Shown piece by piece: positions 24,454 through 33,247 of a stretch of DNA of 64,000 nucleotides. Under the pieces are notes generated by a model. It was not told the DNA's origin. It saw only the letters and a list, made by a program, of their open reading frames with translations, and ran no database searches. The stretch spans positions 2,669,501 through 2,733,500 of the forward strand of contig NZ_JUHB01000001.1 in the NCBI RefSeq assembly GCF_000799565.1. Direction: 5' to 3'. The DNA comes from Cellulophaga sp. Hel_I_12 (lineage in GTDB: Bacteria > Bacteroidota > Bacteroidia > Flavobacteriales > Flavobacteriaceae). The position numbers and the translations under genes are program-made. Numbering within the stretch: position 1 is the stretch's first letter; the number at the start of each line of letters is the position of its first letter.

Positions 24454-26165
24454 TATATAGTTTCTTTTTTAAGTTCTTGTGCGGCGTGATTTGCAGCTCT
24501 TGCCGTAAATGCCATATAGGTCAATGATGGATTTACACAGCTTGCAGAGGTCATAAAAGCGCCATCTGTTACATACACGTTAGGTACTGCGTGTATTTGA
24601 TTATTTCCATTAAGTACTGAGGTTTTTGGATCTCTACCCATTCGTGCTGTGCCCATTTCATGTATGCCCAACCCTAGTGCTCCAGGATTATCGTAGGCTT
24701 CCACATCTCTAAAACCTGCATTTTTCAACATTTCAACCGCTTGTTGTTTAATGTCTTCCCGCATTTTCCATTCATTTTCTTTGAATTCTGCATCAAAAGT
24801 CACAGTAGGTAAGCCCCATTCATCTAATTTATCATAGTCTAAGGTCATTCTGTTTTCTTCATAGGGTAAAACTTCACCGAAGCCCATAATACCCATGGTC
24901 CATCCTCCCGGCTTTAAAATGCTTTCTTTTAAATCTTTTCCAAAAGAAACTTCGGCAATGGTTTCTTCCCAATTGCCACGACTTGCACCACCTTGATACC
25001 CAAAGCCTCGTACATATTCTTTACGGTCACTGTCGCCTCCTAAATTTCTAAAACGTGGTATATAAACTCCGTTTGGTTTGCGACCTTTGTAATATTTATC
25101 ATCAAAACCATCAAATTTACCATTCGCTCCAACTTGCAATTGGTGGTCCATGATGTTTCTACCTAATTGGTCAGAATCGTTTCCAAGTCCATTTGGAAAA
25201 CGCTCTGATTTAGATTGCATTAATATTTGTGTTGAACCTATGGCAGATGCACACAAGAAAATTACTTTAGCATTAAAAACCAATTCTTCTTTGGTTAATC
25301 GGTCAATAACCTTAACACCAGTTGCTTTTTTAGTTTTTGGGTCATAAATAACTTCAGAAACAATCGAGTCTGGTCTCAGGGTTAAATTACCAGTACGTTC
25401 TGCTGCTGGTAAGGTTGAGGAATTACTGCTAAAATAAGCTCCGAAAGGACAGCCTCTAATGCATCTATTTCTAAATTGGCATTTGCTTCTTCCATCAAAT
25501 GCTTTACTACCGGTGATATGCGCAACGCGGCCAGCGGTAACCACTCTACCTTCAAAATTTTCAGCTACTTTTTCTCTAAACTCTTGTTCCACACAGTTCA
25601 ATTCCATCATCGGAAGAAATTCACTGTCGGGTAGTTGTGGTAAACCTAGGGCTTCACCACTTATACCAATAAACGATTCTACTTTACTGTACCAAGGAGC
25701 TATATCTTTATAACGAACAGGCCAATCTACACCATGTCCGTCCTTTTTGTTTGCTTCAAAATCTAAATCACTCCAACGGTAACTGTGACGCCCCCACATA
25801 ATTGATCTACCACCTACATGGTACCCTCGCATCCAATCAAAGCGTTTGGTTTCATTATAAGGGTGCTCTAAATCGTTCACAAACCAAAAATTGTGAGGTG
25901 CCTGTACCGTATATCCCGTTCTGGCTTGTTTTTGTTGTTTGTCTCTTTCTTCTTTGGGTAGCCTTCCATTATTAGGAAAATCCCAATCATCTAGGTTTGC
26001 GGTTGGATAATCTTCAATGTGTGTTACCATTCTTCCACGCTCTAAAATTAGCGTTTTTAAACCATTCTCACACAGTTCTTTAGCAGCCCATCCGCCACTA
26101 ATTCCGGTTCCAACCACAATCGCATCGTACGATTCTTGCTCTTCGTTATAATAAAATTTGTTCAT
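24453..26165 (-). CDS. GMC family FAD-dependent sugar dehydrogenase
   Basis: A 570-residue GMC oxidoreductase. The FAD-binding GTGISGG is at residues 19-25 with LILERG after it, GGRSIMWGRHSYRW at 118-131, and the active-site C-terminus GIHEMGTARMG plus CVNPSLTYMAF (His and Asn). Cysteines 229, 235 and 239 (SKCQFRNRCIRGCPFGAYF) recall the iron-sulphur-binding stretch of bacterial FAD-glucose dehydrogenase catalytic subunits. It has no signal of its own, and the Tat small subunit is encoded directly downstream. It probably oxidises a sugar hydroxyl in the periplasm and passes electrons to the respiratory chain. Confidence 0.92.
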   Translation of the reverse strand: MNKFYYNEEQESYDAIVVGTGISGGWAAKELCENGLKTLILERGRMVTHIEDYPTANLDDWDFPNNGRLPKEERDKQQKQARTGYTVQAPHNFWFVNDLEHPYNETKRFDWMRGYHVGGRSIMWGRHSYRWSDLDFEANKKDGHGVDWPVRYKDIAPWYSKVESFIGISGEALGLPQLPDSEFLPMMELNCVEQEFREKVAENFEGRVVTAGRVAHITGSKAFDGRSKCQFRNRCIRGCPFGAYFSSNSSTLPAAERTGNLTLRPDSIVSEVIYDPKTKKATGVKVIDRLTKEELVFNAKVIFLCASAIGSTQILMQSKSERFPNGLGNDSDQLGRNIMDHQLQVGANGKFDGFDDKYYKGRKPNGVYIPRFRNLGGDSDRKEYVRGFGYQGGASRGNWEETIAEVSFGKDLKESILKPGGWTMGIMGFGEVLPYEENRMTLDYDKLDEWGLPTVTFDAEFKENEWKMREDIKQQAVEMLKNAGFRDVEAYDNPGALGLGIHEMGTARMGRDPKTSVLNGNNQIHAVPNVYVTDGAFMTSASCVNPSLTYMAFTARAANHAAQELKKETI

Positions 26166-26234
26166 TAAATAGAATTGTTTATTTCGTAAATTTATTAAAT
26201 ATAGAATTAATTTTTTACATTTAAACGCTATAAT

Positions 26235-26262
26235 TACAACGATATTCTACTATAACGTTGTA
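26235..26262. promoter_or_regulatory. Candidate operator between divergent sugar genes
   Basis: An inverted repeat TACAACG - 14 bases - CGTTGTA lies in the 152-base region between the GMC dehydrogenase gene (minus) and the TIM-barrel lipoprotein gene (plus). Its position suits a repressor or activator of both transcripts. No regulator gene is adjacent. Confidence 0.35.
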
Positions 26263-26317
26263 GTAAAATGCTAAATTATTAAAATAATGTACCAAGTTTA
26301 TGACAAATCGTAATATT

Positions 26318-27301
26318 ATGAAAAAAAGTTTACTTTTGATAGTTGGGCTTTTAATTTTCGGAGTTTTATCGTGTAAAGAAAAAGAACCTAAAAAAGATCC
26401 TGAGCCTATGGAAGAAATAGCTTCAGTGGCCCAAGACCCTTTTTTTAAATTATCCTTAGCACAATGGTCTATGCATAAAATGATTCTTGAGGAGGGTGTA
26501 GATCCATATACTTTTGCTGAAAAAGCTAAATCTTGGGGATTTTCTGGTCTTGAATATGTAAGTTACTTGTACAACGAGGAATTGGAAGAAGCTAATTTTT
26601 CAAAAGAAGCTATGGATCAATTTATTGCCAAAAACAATTTAGAGAGCAAAAAACATGGGATGCAAAATCTTTTGATCATGATTGACGGCCAAGGAGATTT
26701 AGCAACAACCAATGCAATTGCCAGAAAAAAGGCAGTTGAAAATCATTACAAATGGGTCGATGCCGCTGCAGCTATGGGTTGCCATTCTATACGTGTTAAT
26801 TTAGCGGGAAGTAAGGTTCCAGAAGAATGGACAGCAAATGCCGTAGACGGACTCACGCAATTGGCAAGCTACGCAAAAGACAAAAACATAAATATTATTG
26901 TTGAAAACCATGGTGGGTTGTCGTCAAATGCGGCCTTACTGGCTGGCGTCATGAAAAAGGTAAATATGGATAATTGTGGCACCTTACCAGATTTTGGTAA
27001 TTTTTGTGTTCGAAGAGTCGATGGTTCTGATTACAATGGCGATTGTGCTGAAACTTACGATATGTATAAAGGTGTAAAAGAATTGATGCCATTTGCTAAA
27101 GGCGTAAGTGCCAAATCATACGATTTTGATGCGCAAGGCAATGAAACAAAAATTGATTATGCAAAAATGCTTCAAATTGTAAAAGATGCGGACTATAATG
27201 GGTATATTGGCGTCGAGTATGAAGGTAGTGTTTTAAGCGAGACCGAGGGGATTCTTGCCACAAAACAACTTTTGATACAGGCATCAGAAACACTAAGATA
27301 A
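26318..27301 (+). CDS. Sugar phosphate isomerase/epimerase-like lipoprotein
   Basis: A 327-residue xylose-isomerase-like TIM barrel with a lipoprotein signal (lipobox GVLSC after a hydrophobic stretch; E/K/P-rich linker). Likely metal ligands are the Glu in NIIVENHGG, the Asp in GTLPDFGNF and the Glu in YIGVEYEGS. Such barrels act as sugar epimerases or, in 3-keto-glycoside pathways, as lyases on keto sugars. The start at 26318 begins a normal signal (MKKSLLLIVGLLIF); a longer frame starts 18 bases earlier. It is the first gene of a plus-strand run, followed after 4 bases by a DinB-like gene. Confidence 0.85.
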   Translation: MKKSLLLIVGLLIFGVLSCKEKEPKKDPEPMEEIASVAQDPFFKLSLAQWSMHKMILEEGVDPYTFAEKAKSWGFSGLEYVSYLYNEELEEANFSKEAMDQFIAKNNLESKKHGMQNLLIMIDGQGDLATTNAIARKKAVENHYKWVDAAAAMGCHSIRVNLAGSKVPEEWTANAVDGLTQLASYAKDKNINIIVENHGGLSSNAALLAGVMKKVNMDNCGTLPDFGNFCVRRVDGSDYNGDCAETYDMYKGVKELMPFAKGVSAKSYDFDAQGNETKIDYAKMLQIVKDADYNGYIGVEYEGSVLSETEGILATKQLLIQASETLR

Positions 27302-27305
27302 TTTT

Positions 27306-27752
27306 ATGAAAGACCTATTTTATGAATTATTTGATTACAACTTTTATTGTAACAAAAATCTGATAGACAAATTTCAAACTATAGAAAGTCAGGCCACAGA
27401 TAAAAGTAGTTCATTATTTAGTCATATTCTAAACGCGCATCATATTTGGAACGCAAGATTATTAAAAACGGATGTAAAATATAAAGCCTTTGACAAGCAC
27501 AGTGGCACTGATTTTTCTGAGATACATTACGAAAACCAAAGAACATCTTTTGAAATTATAAGCAATCTCGAAGATTTTGATAAACGTATAGCTTATGAAA
27601 ATTCGGAAGGCAAACAATTTATAAATACAACCAAAGATATTTTATTCCATATCATCAATCACTCTACCTATCATAGAGGGCAAATTGCTTTAGAATTTAG
27701 AACGAATACCATTGAACCTTTAATTTCAGATTATATTCTTTACAAACGTTAA
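27306..27752 (+). CDS. DinB family protein
   Basis: A 148-residue four-helix protein of the DinB/YfiT type. The metal-binding histidines are in SHILNAHHIWNARL and HIINHSTYHRGQIALEFR, the characteristic C-terminal H-xxx-H-R-GQ motif. Members are often thiol-dependent transferases or have unknown roles. It lies 4 bases after the TIM-barrel gene and 25 before the MFS gene, so it is embedded in the sugar operon, though its contribution is unclear. Confidence 0.88.
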   Translation: MKDLFYELFDYNFYCNKNLIDKFQTIESQATDKSSSLFSHILNAHHIWNARLLKTDVKYKAFDKHSGTDFSEIHYENQRTSFEIISNLEDFDKRIAYENSEGKQFINTTKDILFHIINHSTYHRGQIALEFRTNTIEPLISDYILYKR

Positions 27753-27777
27753 ATTAACTAATCAATAAAATAATACC

Positions 27778-29007
27778 ATGAATTTAAAAATAAAGTTTCA
27801 ACTGTCCACAATGATGTTTTTGGAGTTTTTCATTTGGGGCGGATGGTTTGTAACATTAGGCACATTTTTAGGAAATAATTTAAAGGCTACTGGGGCCGAA
27901 ATGGGAATGGCCTTTTCAACCCAATCTTGGGGTGCAATTATAGCCCCTTTTATTATAGGGTTAATTGCAGATCGATATTTTAATGCAGAGCGTATTTTAG
28001 GGGTGTTACATCTAGCAGGGGCTTTCTTAATGTATCAGATGTATGGAGCAACGGAGTTTTCTACGTTTTATCCTTATGTATTAGGCTATATGATTCTTTA
28101 CATGCCAACCCTCGCCTTGGTAAATGCTATTGCATTTAAACAAATGAAAGATCCGGCTAAAGAATTTTCTTTAGTACGCGTATTTGGTACTATTGGATGG
28201 ATCGCCGCGGGTTTATTGATTAGTTACGTATTTTTATGGGATTCAGCAGATGCAAGAGCTGAAGGGATGCTTAAAAACACTTTTTTGATGGTCGCCATCG
28301 CTTCTACTGTATTGGGTTTATTTAGTTTTACCTTGCCTAAAACCCCTCCAGGAATAACTAAGGGCGAAAAAGTTAGTATTTCTGATATCTTAGGCCTCGA
28401 TGCTTTAAAACTTTTGAAAGACAAAAACTTTCTTATCTTTTTTGTGTCGTCTATATTTATTTGTATTCCTCTTGCCTTTTACTATCAAAACGCAAATCCA
28501 TTTCTTTCAGAAATTGGGATGGACAACCCTACGGGTAAAATGACCATTGGGCAAGTCTCAGAAGTATTTTTTATGTTGTTACTTCCCTATTTTTTCAAAA
28601 AGTTTGGTTTTAAGAAAACAATTTTGGTGGGTATGTTGGCTTGGACAGTGCGATACCTTCTCTTCGCTTATGGAAATGCAGGAGAATTAGCGTTTATGCT
28701 TATTATTGGAATTGGCCTTCATGGTATTTGTTATGATTTCTTCTTTGTTTCAGGTCAAATATACACGGATTCAAAAGCAGGAAAAAAATACAAGAGTGCC
28801 GCACAAGGTTTAATAACTTTAGCAACCTACGGAATTGGAATGCTAATTGGTTTCTGGATTGCAGGAAAAATTACAGACACGTATTTATTGGCAGATAATC
28901 TGCACGATTGGAAAACTATTTGGACGTATCCAGCTATATTTGCCTTAGGAGTATCAGTCCTATTTGTTCTACTTTTTAAAAATGAAACTATAGAATACAA
29001 AGAATAA
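27778..29007 (+). CDS. MFS transporter, nucleoside:H+ symporter (NupG) family
   Basis: A 409-residue, 12-helix permease. The N-terminus QLSTMMFLEFFIWGGWFVTLGTF and the IIAPFIIGLIADRYF loop are typical of the nucleoside:H+ symporter family of the major facilitator superfamily. In Bacteroidota such permeases are often placed in sugar gene clusters next to Gfo/Idh/MocA and TIM-barrel genes, so the cargo may be an oxidised or unusual sugar rather than a nucleoside. The dehydrogenase gene begins 9 bases downstream. Confidence 0.88.
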   Translation: MNLKIKFQLSTMMFLEFFIWGGWFVTLGTFLGNNLKATGAEMGMAFSTQSWGAIIAPFIIGLIADRYFNAERILGVLHLAGAFLMYQMYGATEFSTFYPYVLGYMILYMPTLALVNAIAFKQMKDPAKEFSLVRVFGTIGWIAAGLLISYVFLWDSADARAEGMLKNTFLMVAIASTVLGLFSFTLPKTPPGITKGEKVSISDILGLDALKLLKDKNFLIFFVSSIFICIPLAFYYQNANPFLSEIGMDNPTGKMTIGQVSEVFFMLLLPYFFKKFGFKKTILVGMLAWTVRYLLFAYGNAGELAFMLIIGIGLHGICYDFFFVSGQIYTDSKAGKKYKSAAQGLITLATYGIGMLIGFWIAGKITDTYLLADNLHDWKTIWTYPAIFALGVSVLFVLLFKNETIEYKE

Positions 29008-29016
29008 ACAAACAAA

Positions 29017-30153
29017 ATGGCAAAAAAAATTAGATTAGGAATTTTAGGTGGTGGAGGTGATTCATTAATAGGGATTTTACACAGAGTAGCCTCTCAAATT
29101 AATGATAATTATGAAATTGTAGGAGCAGTATTTAATGCAGATTTTGAGGAAAGTATAGCCTTTGCAAAAAAGATTGATGTTCCCACCAATCGTATTTATC
29201 CAGATTTTGACACCTTCATTCAGGAAGAAATGAAACTTCCAGAAACTGAACGCATTCAGGTTTGCTCTATTTTAACCCCTAACTTTTTGCATTTTCCCAT
29301 GGCAAAAAAATTGTTAGAAAATGGCTTTCATGTTATTTGCGAGAAGCCGATGACCACCTCTTTAGAAGAAGCAAAAATATTACAAGCAGCGCATAAAAAA
29401 GCAGGAACTGTTTTTGTTTTAACCCATACCTATACCGGATACCCCATGGTTCGTGAAATGCGAGAACGTATCAAAGCAGGTGAATTAGGGAAGATTCATA
29501 AGGTAGATGCACAATATTATCAAGGTTGGATAAATACCATTATCCATGATAAAGCGAAGCGCTCTACCGTTTGGCGTTTAGATCCTGAAAAAGCTGGAAT
29601 AAGCTCTTGCATGGGTGATATTGGAGTACATGCCTTTAATATGCTTGAATATACTACAGGCTTACGAGTAAAGTCTTTATTATGTGATTTTAATTATTTG
29701 TATGAGGATAATAAAATGGATGTGGACGGCACGGTGCTTATTCGCATGGAAGACCATGTCAAGGGGCTTATCCGAAGCAGTCAAGTAGCTACAGGCGAAG
29801 AGAACGGACTGGCCATTGTTATTTATGGTGAAAAGGCAGCCTTTAAATGGGCACAGGAAAATCCGAATTACTTATATAAATTAAGTGATACCGAGCCCCT
29901 GCAAGTTTTAAAGCCGGGTCATGCCTACAATTCTAAATTATCATTAGACGGCACAAAACTTCCACCAGGACACCCTGAAGGAATTTTTGATTCTATGGCG
30001 AATATTTACAAAGGAGCCGCTAGAGCTATTCGGGGAGAAGCCTATAATGACGGAGAATTTCCAACGATGCTAGACGGGGTGAGGGGTATGAATTTTATAG
30101 AAAGTACAGTTGCATCTCATAAAAATGGAAATACCTGGATTGAACTAGAATAA
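29017..30153 (+). CDS. Gfo/Idh/MocA family oxidoreductase (cytoplasmic)
   Basis: A 378-residue NAD(P)-dependent oxidoreductase without a signal peptide. The N-terminal Rossmann motif is LGILGGGGDSLIGILH, the family EKP motif occurs in VICEKPMTTSLEEAK, and CMGDIGVHAFNMLEYTTG carries the conserved Asp/His of the catalytic domain. It probably reduces or oxidises the C3 position of a sugar in the cytoplasm. It is the last gene before a strong terminator and follows the MFS gene closely, suggesting uptake followed by redox conversion. Confidence 0.92.
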   Translation: MAKKIRLGILGGGGDSLIGILHRVASQINDNYEIVGAVFNADFEESIAFAKKIDVPTNRIYPDFDTFIQEEMKLPETERIQVCSILTPNFLHFPMAKKLLENGFHVICEKPMTTSLEEAKILQAAHKKAGTVFVLTHTYTGYPMVREMRERIKAGELGKIHKVDAQYYQGWINTIIHDKAKRSTVWRLDPEKAGISSCMGDIGVHAFNMLEYTTGLRVKSLLCDFNYLYEDNKMDVDGTVLIRMEDHVKGLIRSSQVATGEENGLAIVIYGEKAAFKWAQENPNYLYKLSDTEPLQVLKPGHAYNSKLSLDGTKLPPGHPEGIFDSMANIYKGAARAIRGEAYNDGEFPTMLDGVRGMNFIESTVASHKNGNTWIELE

Positions 30154-30171
30154 TACTTAAAATAATAAACG

Positions 30172-30205
30172 AAAAAAGCCGCTAAATAAAATGCGGCTTT
30201 TTTTT
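30172..30205 (+). terminator. Intrinsic terminator after sugar operon part 1
   Basis: Arms AAAAAAGCCGC and GCGGCTTTTTTTT surround a 10-base loop, starting 19 bases after the Gfo/Idh/MocA stop. It ends the run that begins at 26318. Confidence 0.9.
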
Positions 30206-30268
30206 GTATCAACAGTAGCAATTTTCAAAAAAAGACTGTCTGTTAGAAGAAACATTTTTTAATTTTCT

Positions 30269-30730
30269 CTAGTCAAAAACTTTTTCAAATTCTTGGCACA
30301 CCACAATCATACTTTCTCTGGGCTCTCTGTTGAATTCAGAAAGTTCCCGAGTGTAATACTCCCAGTGTGTTTTTTTCCAATAGGCTAAACTTTTATCACC
30401 TTCACCTTCTTTGCGAGCATAGGTTTCATCAATACTAAACATTGGTTTTAATTTTACCGCAGTAGTTTTTACGATGCATTTTGCCTTCCCATCCCAATCA
30501 GTGATGACCAGAAAATCGCCAATTTTAGGAAGCGGTTCATTTCGTAATTGCAAACCTAACAGGGAGGGTGAAGTGGCTTTTTTTATATTTTTAAGTACTA
30601 AATCTACACATTCATTAGCATCTTTTTTGTTATCACAAAAATGAATGGTCTTAGGTGCATCAACAAAAGCATCTTCTAAATGTTGATCTAAATAATCGCC
30701 CCACATGTTACGGGCAGAAGCATTGTCCAT
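30269..30730 (-). CDS. ASCH domain protein (YhfF-like)
   Basis: A 153-residue protein of the ASCH family, a PUA-like beta-barrel fold thought to bind RNA or nucleotides. Motifs are MWGDYLDQH near the N-terminus, GDFLVITDWDGKAKCIVKTTAV, then the characteristic DETYARKEGEGDKSLAYWKKTHWEYY. It sits alone on the minus strand, inserted between the two halves of the sugar locus, and has no visible link to it. Substrate and role are unknown. Confidence 0.85.
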   Translation of the reverse strand: MDNASARNMWGDYLDQHLEDAFVDAPKTIHFCDNKKDANECVDLVLKNIKKATSPSLLGLQLRNEPLPKIGDFLVITDWDGKAKCIVKTTAVKLKPMFSIDETYARKEGEGDKSLAYWKKTHWEYYTRELSEFNREPRESMIVVCQEFEKVFD

Positions 30731-31394
30731 AATTATATTCTATAAGGCTAATGTACCTAATTTTAATTATTCTACCGCATCTAATGCTGTCCTTAAAGTA
30801 ATTTGCTTATACCTTGAATTAGGGTTTTGTAAGTATTAAAGACGTCATCAACGGCTTAAAGGAAGTAGGTATAGGAGGTTTTTATGTCTTTAATAATGTT
30901 TGGTTAAAATTATTTTTGATCATCACGCTTTTGGTTCTTAACTATTTTAGGCATGGTAACGACTACTCTTATTTCTTTAACAAGGGCTTAAGTTTTTGCA
31001 TAAAGTGGCTATTATCATGGGTACAAGCTGTTCTACTCTTTAAGCGCTATACATCCTGTTTTTCTTGTAAAGCTAAGCCTAAATCTAATTGTTATAATTT
31101 TTACGAAGAGATGCATAGAATCTTATTAAAATATGACCTTAAGGAATAGGTTTACATGCGTTTTTTTAGCTTCGCTACCTTTGATTCGATCAGTTTCTAC
31201 AACGATTGCGCCTTATTCTTGTTTTTGATTCATTGTTATATTTTTATAATTATTGTATTCTTATGCTTATATTTAGGATTGTGAATAGTAAAAGGAAATT
31301 CAAAAACAAAGACTAAAATTAAAAGTAAAATATTTAAAATTTTAGTACTCAGCCTATTCAAACCTATAACACTTTAAATAAATAGTAGTTTAAG
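30731..31394. other. Intergenic region with a doubtful reading frame
   Basis: A 664-base region without a convincing gene. On the plus strand a frame is open from 30823 to 31149 (109 codons), containing GGFYVFNNVWLKLFLIITLLV, but the only usual start is a TTG at 30916, which would give 77 residues. The hydrophobic stretch followed by a cysteine-bearing tail could be a decayed membrane gene or chance. From 31150 to 31394 the DNA is AT-rich and probably contains the promoter of the next gene. Confidence 0.25.
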
Positions 31395-32447
31395 ATGAAA
31401 ACGATTAAAGGACCAGCAGTTTTTCTAGCTCAATTTGTAGATAAAAAAGCGCCATTTAACACTTTAGATGGCATGTGCAAGTGGGCCGCTGATTTGGGAT
31501 ACAAAGGCATTCAAATACCGACTTGGGAACATTTTTTAATTGATTTAGACAAAGCAGCCGAAAGTCAAACCTACTGCGATGAACTAAAAGGAAAGGTTAA
31601 TTCTTATGGTTTAGAAATTACGGAGCTTTCTACTCATTTACAAGGGCAATTGGTCGCGGTTAACCCAGCATATGACTTAATGTTCGATAATTTTGCCCCT
31701 GAAAAGGTGAAAAACAATCCGAAAGCTCGTACAGAATGGGCCGTTGAAACCGTAAAAAAAGCCGCTACGGCTAGTAGAAAATTAGGCTTAAACGTACATG
31801 CTACTTTCTCTGGTGCTTTATTATGGCACACGATGCATCCTTGGCCTCAAAGACCAGAAGGATTAGTAGAAATGGGTTTTGAAGAATTAGCAAAACGTTG
31901 GTTACCTATTTTAAATCATTTTGATGAACAAGGGGTTGATGTGTGTTATGAAATTCACCCAGGAGAAGATTTACACGATGGCGATACTTTTGAACGCTTT
32001 TTGGCCGCCACCAACAATCATAAACGCGTTAATATTTTATATGACCCTAGTCACTTTGTACTGCAGCAACTAGATTATATAGCGTACATTGATCATTATC
32101 ATGAGTTTATAAAATCTTTTCACGTAAAGGACTCAGAGTTCAACCCAACGGGTAAAAAAGGAGCTTTTGGGGGCTATAACGATTGGGGAAATAGGGCAGG
32201 TAGGTATCGCTCTTTGGGAGATGGTCAAATAGATTTTAAAACCATTTTCTCGAAATTAACGCAGTATGGCTGCGATGTGTGGGCAGTGATGGAATGGGAG
32301 TGCTGTATAAAAAGTCCGGAACAAGGAGCAAAAGAAGGTGCTAAATTTATTCAAGACCATATTATTGAAGCTACTGAAAAAACATTTGATGATTTTGCGG
32401 GTGGAGCCATAGACGAAAAGGTATTGAGAAAGATATTAGGAATTTAA
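31395..32447 (+). CDS. Xylose-isomerase-like TIM barrel sugar enzyme
   Basis: A 350-residue cytosolic protein of the AP endonuclease 2 / sugar phosphate isomerase family. Probable metal ligands are the Glu in VCYEIHPGEDLHDG, the Asp/His pair in NILYDPSHFVLQQ, the His in SFHVKDSEF and the Glu in AVMEWEC. RAGRYRSLGDGQIDF is a typical late loop. Longer barrels of this type include enzymes acting on keto sugars. Two DUF1080 lipoprotein genes follow at 11 and 30 bases, so the three form one operon. Confidence 0.88.
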   Translation: MKTIKGPAVFLAQFVDKKAPFNTLDGMCKWAADLGYKGIQIPTWEHFLIDLDKAAESQTYCDELKGKVNSYGLEITELSTHLQGQLVAVNPAYDLMFDNFAPEKVKNNPKARTEWAVETVKKAATASRKLGLNVHATFSGALLWHTMHPWPQRPEGLVEMGFEELAKRWLPILNHFDEQGVDVCYEIHPGEDLHDGDTFERFLAATNNHKRVNILYDPSHFVLQQLDYIAYIDHYHEFIKSFHVKDSEFNPTGKKGAFGGYNDWGNRAGRYRSLGDGQIDFKTIFSKLTQYGCDVWAVMEWECCIKSPEQGAKEGAKFIQDHIIEATEKTFDDFAGGAIDEKVLRKILGI

Positions 32448-32458
32448 AAGTCACTTGT

Positions 32459-33217
32459 ATGAAAAAAATAATGATGATCTCAATGGCTGTTCTACTTTTT
32501 ATAAGTTGTAAAAATAAGCCAACTAAAAATGCCGTACTAGAGGAACAAACAGAAATGGATCTAAGCATGACTGAAGCATCTAATAACGAAGAATGGATCG
32601 TACTATTTGATGGTACTTCATTTGATAGTTTTAAAGAATACCTAAAAGAAGGAGTGTCAGAGCATTGGAAAATCGAAGATAGGGCAATGGTTTTTTATCC
32701 TCCAAAAGAAAGAAAACCTAAAGAAGCATTTAATTTAATAACTAAAGATAGCTATACCGATTTTGTACTTTCATTAGAGTGGAAAATTTCAGAAGGCGGT
32801 AATAGTGGTATTTTTTGGGGAGTTAAAGAAGATGAACAACTGTCTGAAGCCTACGAAACAGGTCCTGAAATTCAGGTTTTGGACAATGAAAAACATCCCG
32901 ATGCCAAAGCAGGAAAAACGCATCAGGCTGGGGCTTTGTACGATATGGTGGCACCTTTAAAAGATGCGACAAAACCGGCAGGCCAATGGAATACGTGTCT
33001 CATTACGATCAATCATAAAACCAATCAAGGTATCGTTGTTTTGAATGGAGAAGAAATTGTCACGTTTGCTGTAAACGACCCTGAATGGGGAGCCATGGTC
33101 GCCAATTCTAAATTCGCCACTTGGACCGATTTTGGTAAATATCCAACAGGGAAAATTGGTTTGCAAGACCATGGCGATGCTGTTGCTTTTCGAAATATTA
33201 AAATCAAAGAATTATAA
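32459..33217 (+). CDS. DUF1080 lipoprotein (3-keto-disaccharide hydrolase family)
   Basis: A 252-residue lipoprotein (lipobox LLFISC after MKKIMMISMAV) with one DUF1080 domain. The jelly-roll signatures are WIVLFDGTSFDSF, LSLEWKISEGGNSGIFWGV, GPEIQVLDNEKHPDA, QAGALYDMVAP, GQWNTCLITI and the final GKIGLQDHGDAVAFRNIKIKEL. The family (PF06439) is now associated with hydrolysis of 3-keto-glycosides. Export to the cell envelope fits a reaction on a sugar oxidised by the GMC enzyme. It lies 11 bases after the TIM-barrel gene. Confidence 0.92.
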   Translation: MKKIMMISMAVLLFISCKNKPTKNAVLEEQTEMDLSMTEASNNEEWIVLFDGTSFDSFKEYLKEGVSEHWKIEDRAMVFYPPKERKPKEAFNLITKDSYTDFVLSLEWKISEGGNSGIFWGVKEDEQLSEAYETGPEIQVLDNEKHPDAKAGKTHQAGALYDMVAPLKDATKPAGQWNTCLITINHKTNQGIVVLNGEEIVTFAVNDPEWGAMVANSKFATWTDFGKYPTGKIGLQDHGDAVAFRNIKIKEL

Positions 33218-33247
33218 AAAATAAATGCCCACTCAAATAAACCACTA

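Noticed and set aside
30269..30730. Mobile element inserted in the sugar locus
   Set aside because: The ASCH gene interrupts the run of sugar genes, but no transposase, terminal inverted repeats or target duplication are visible around it.
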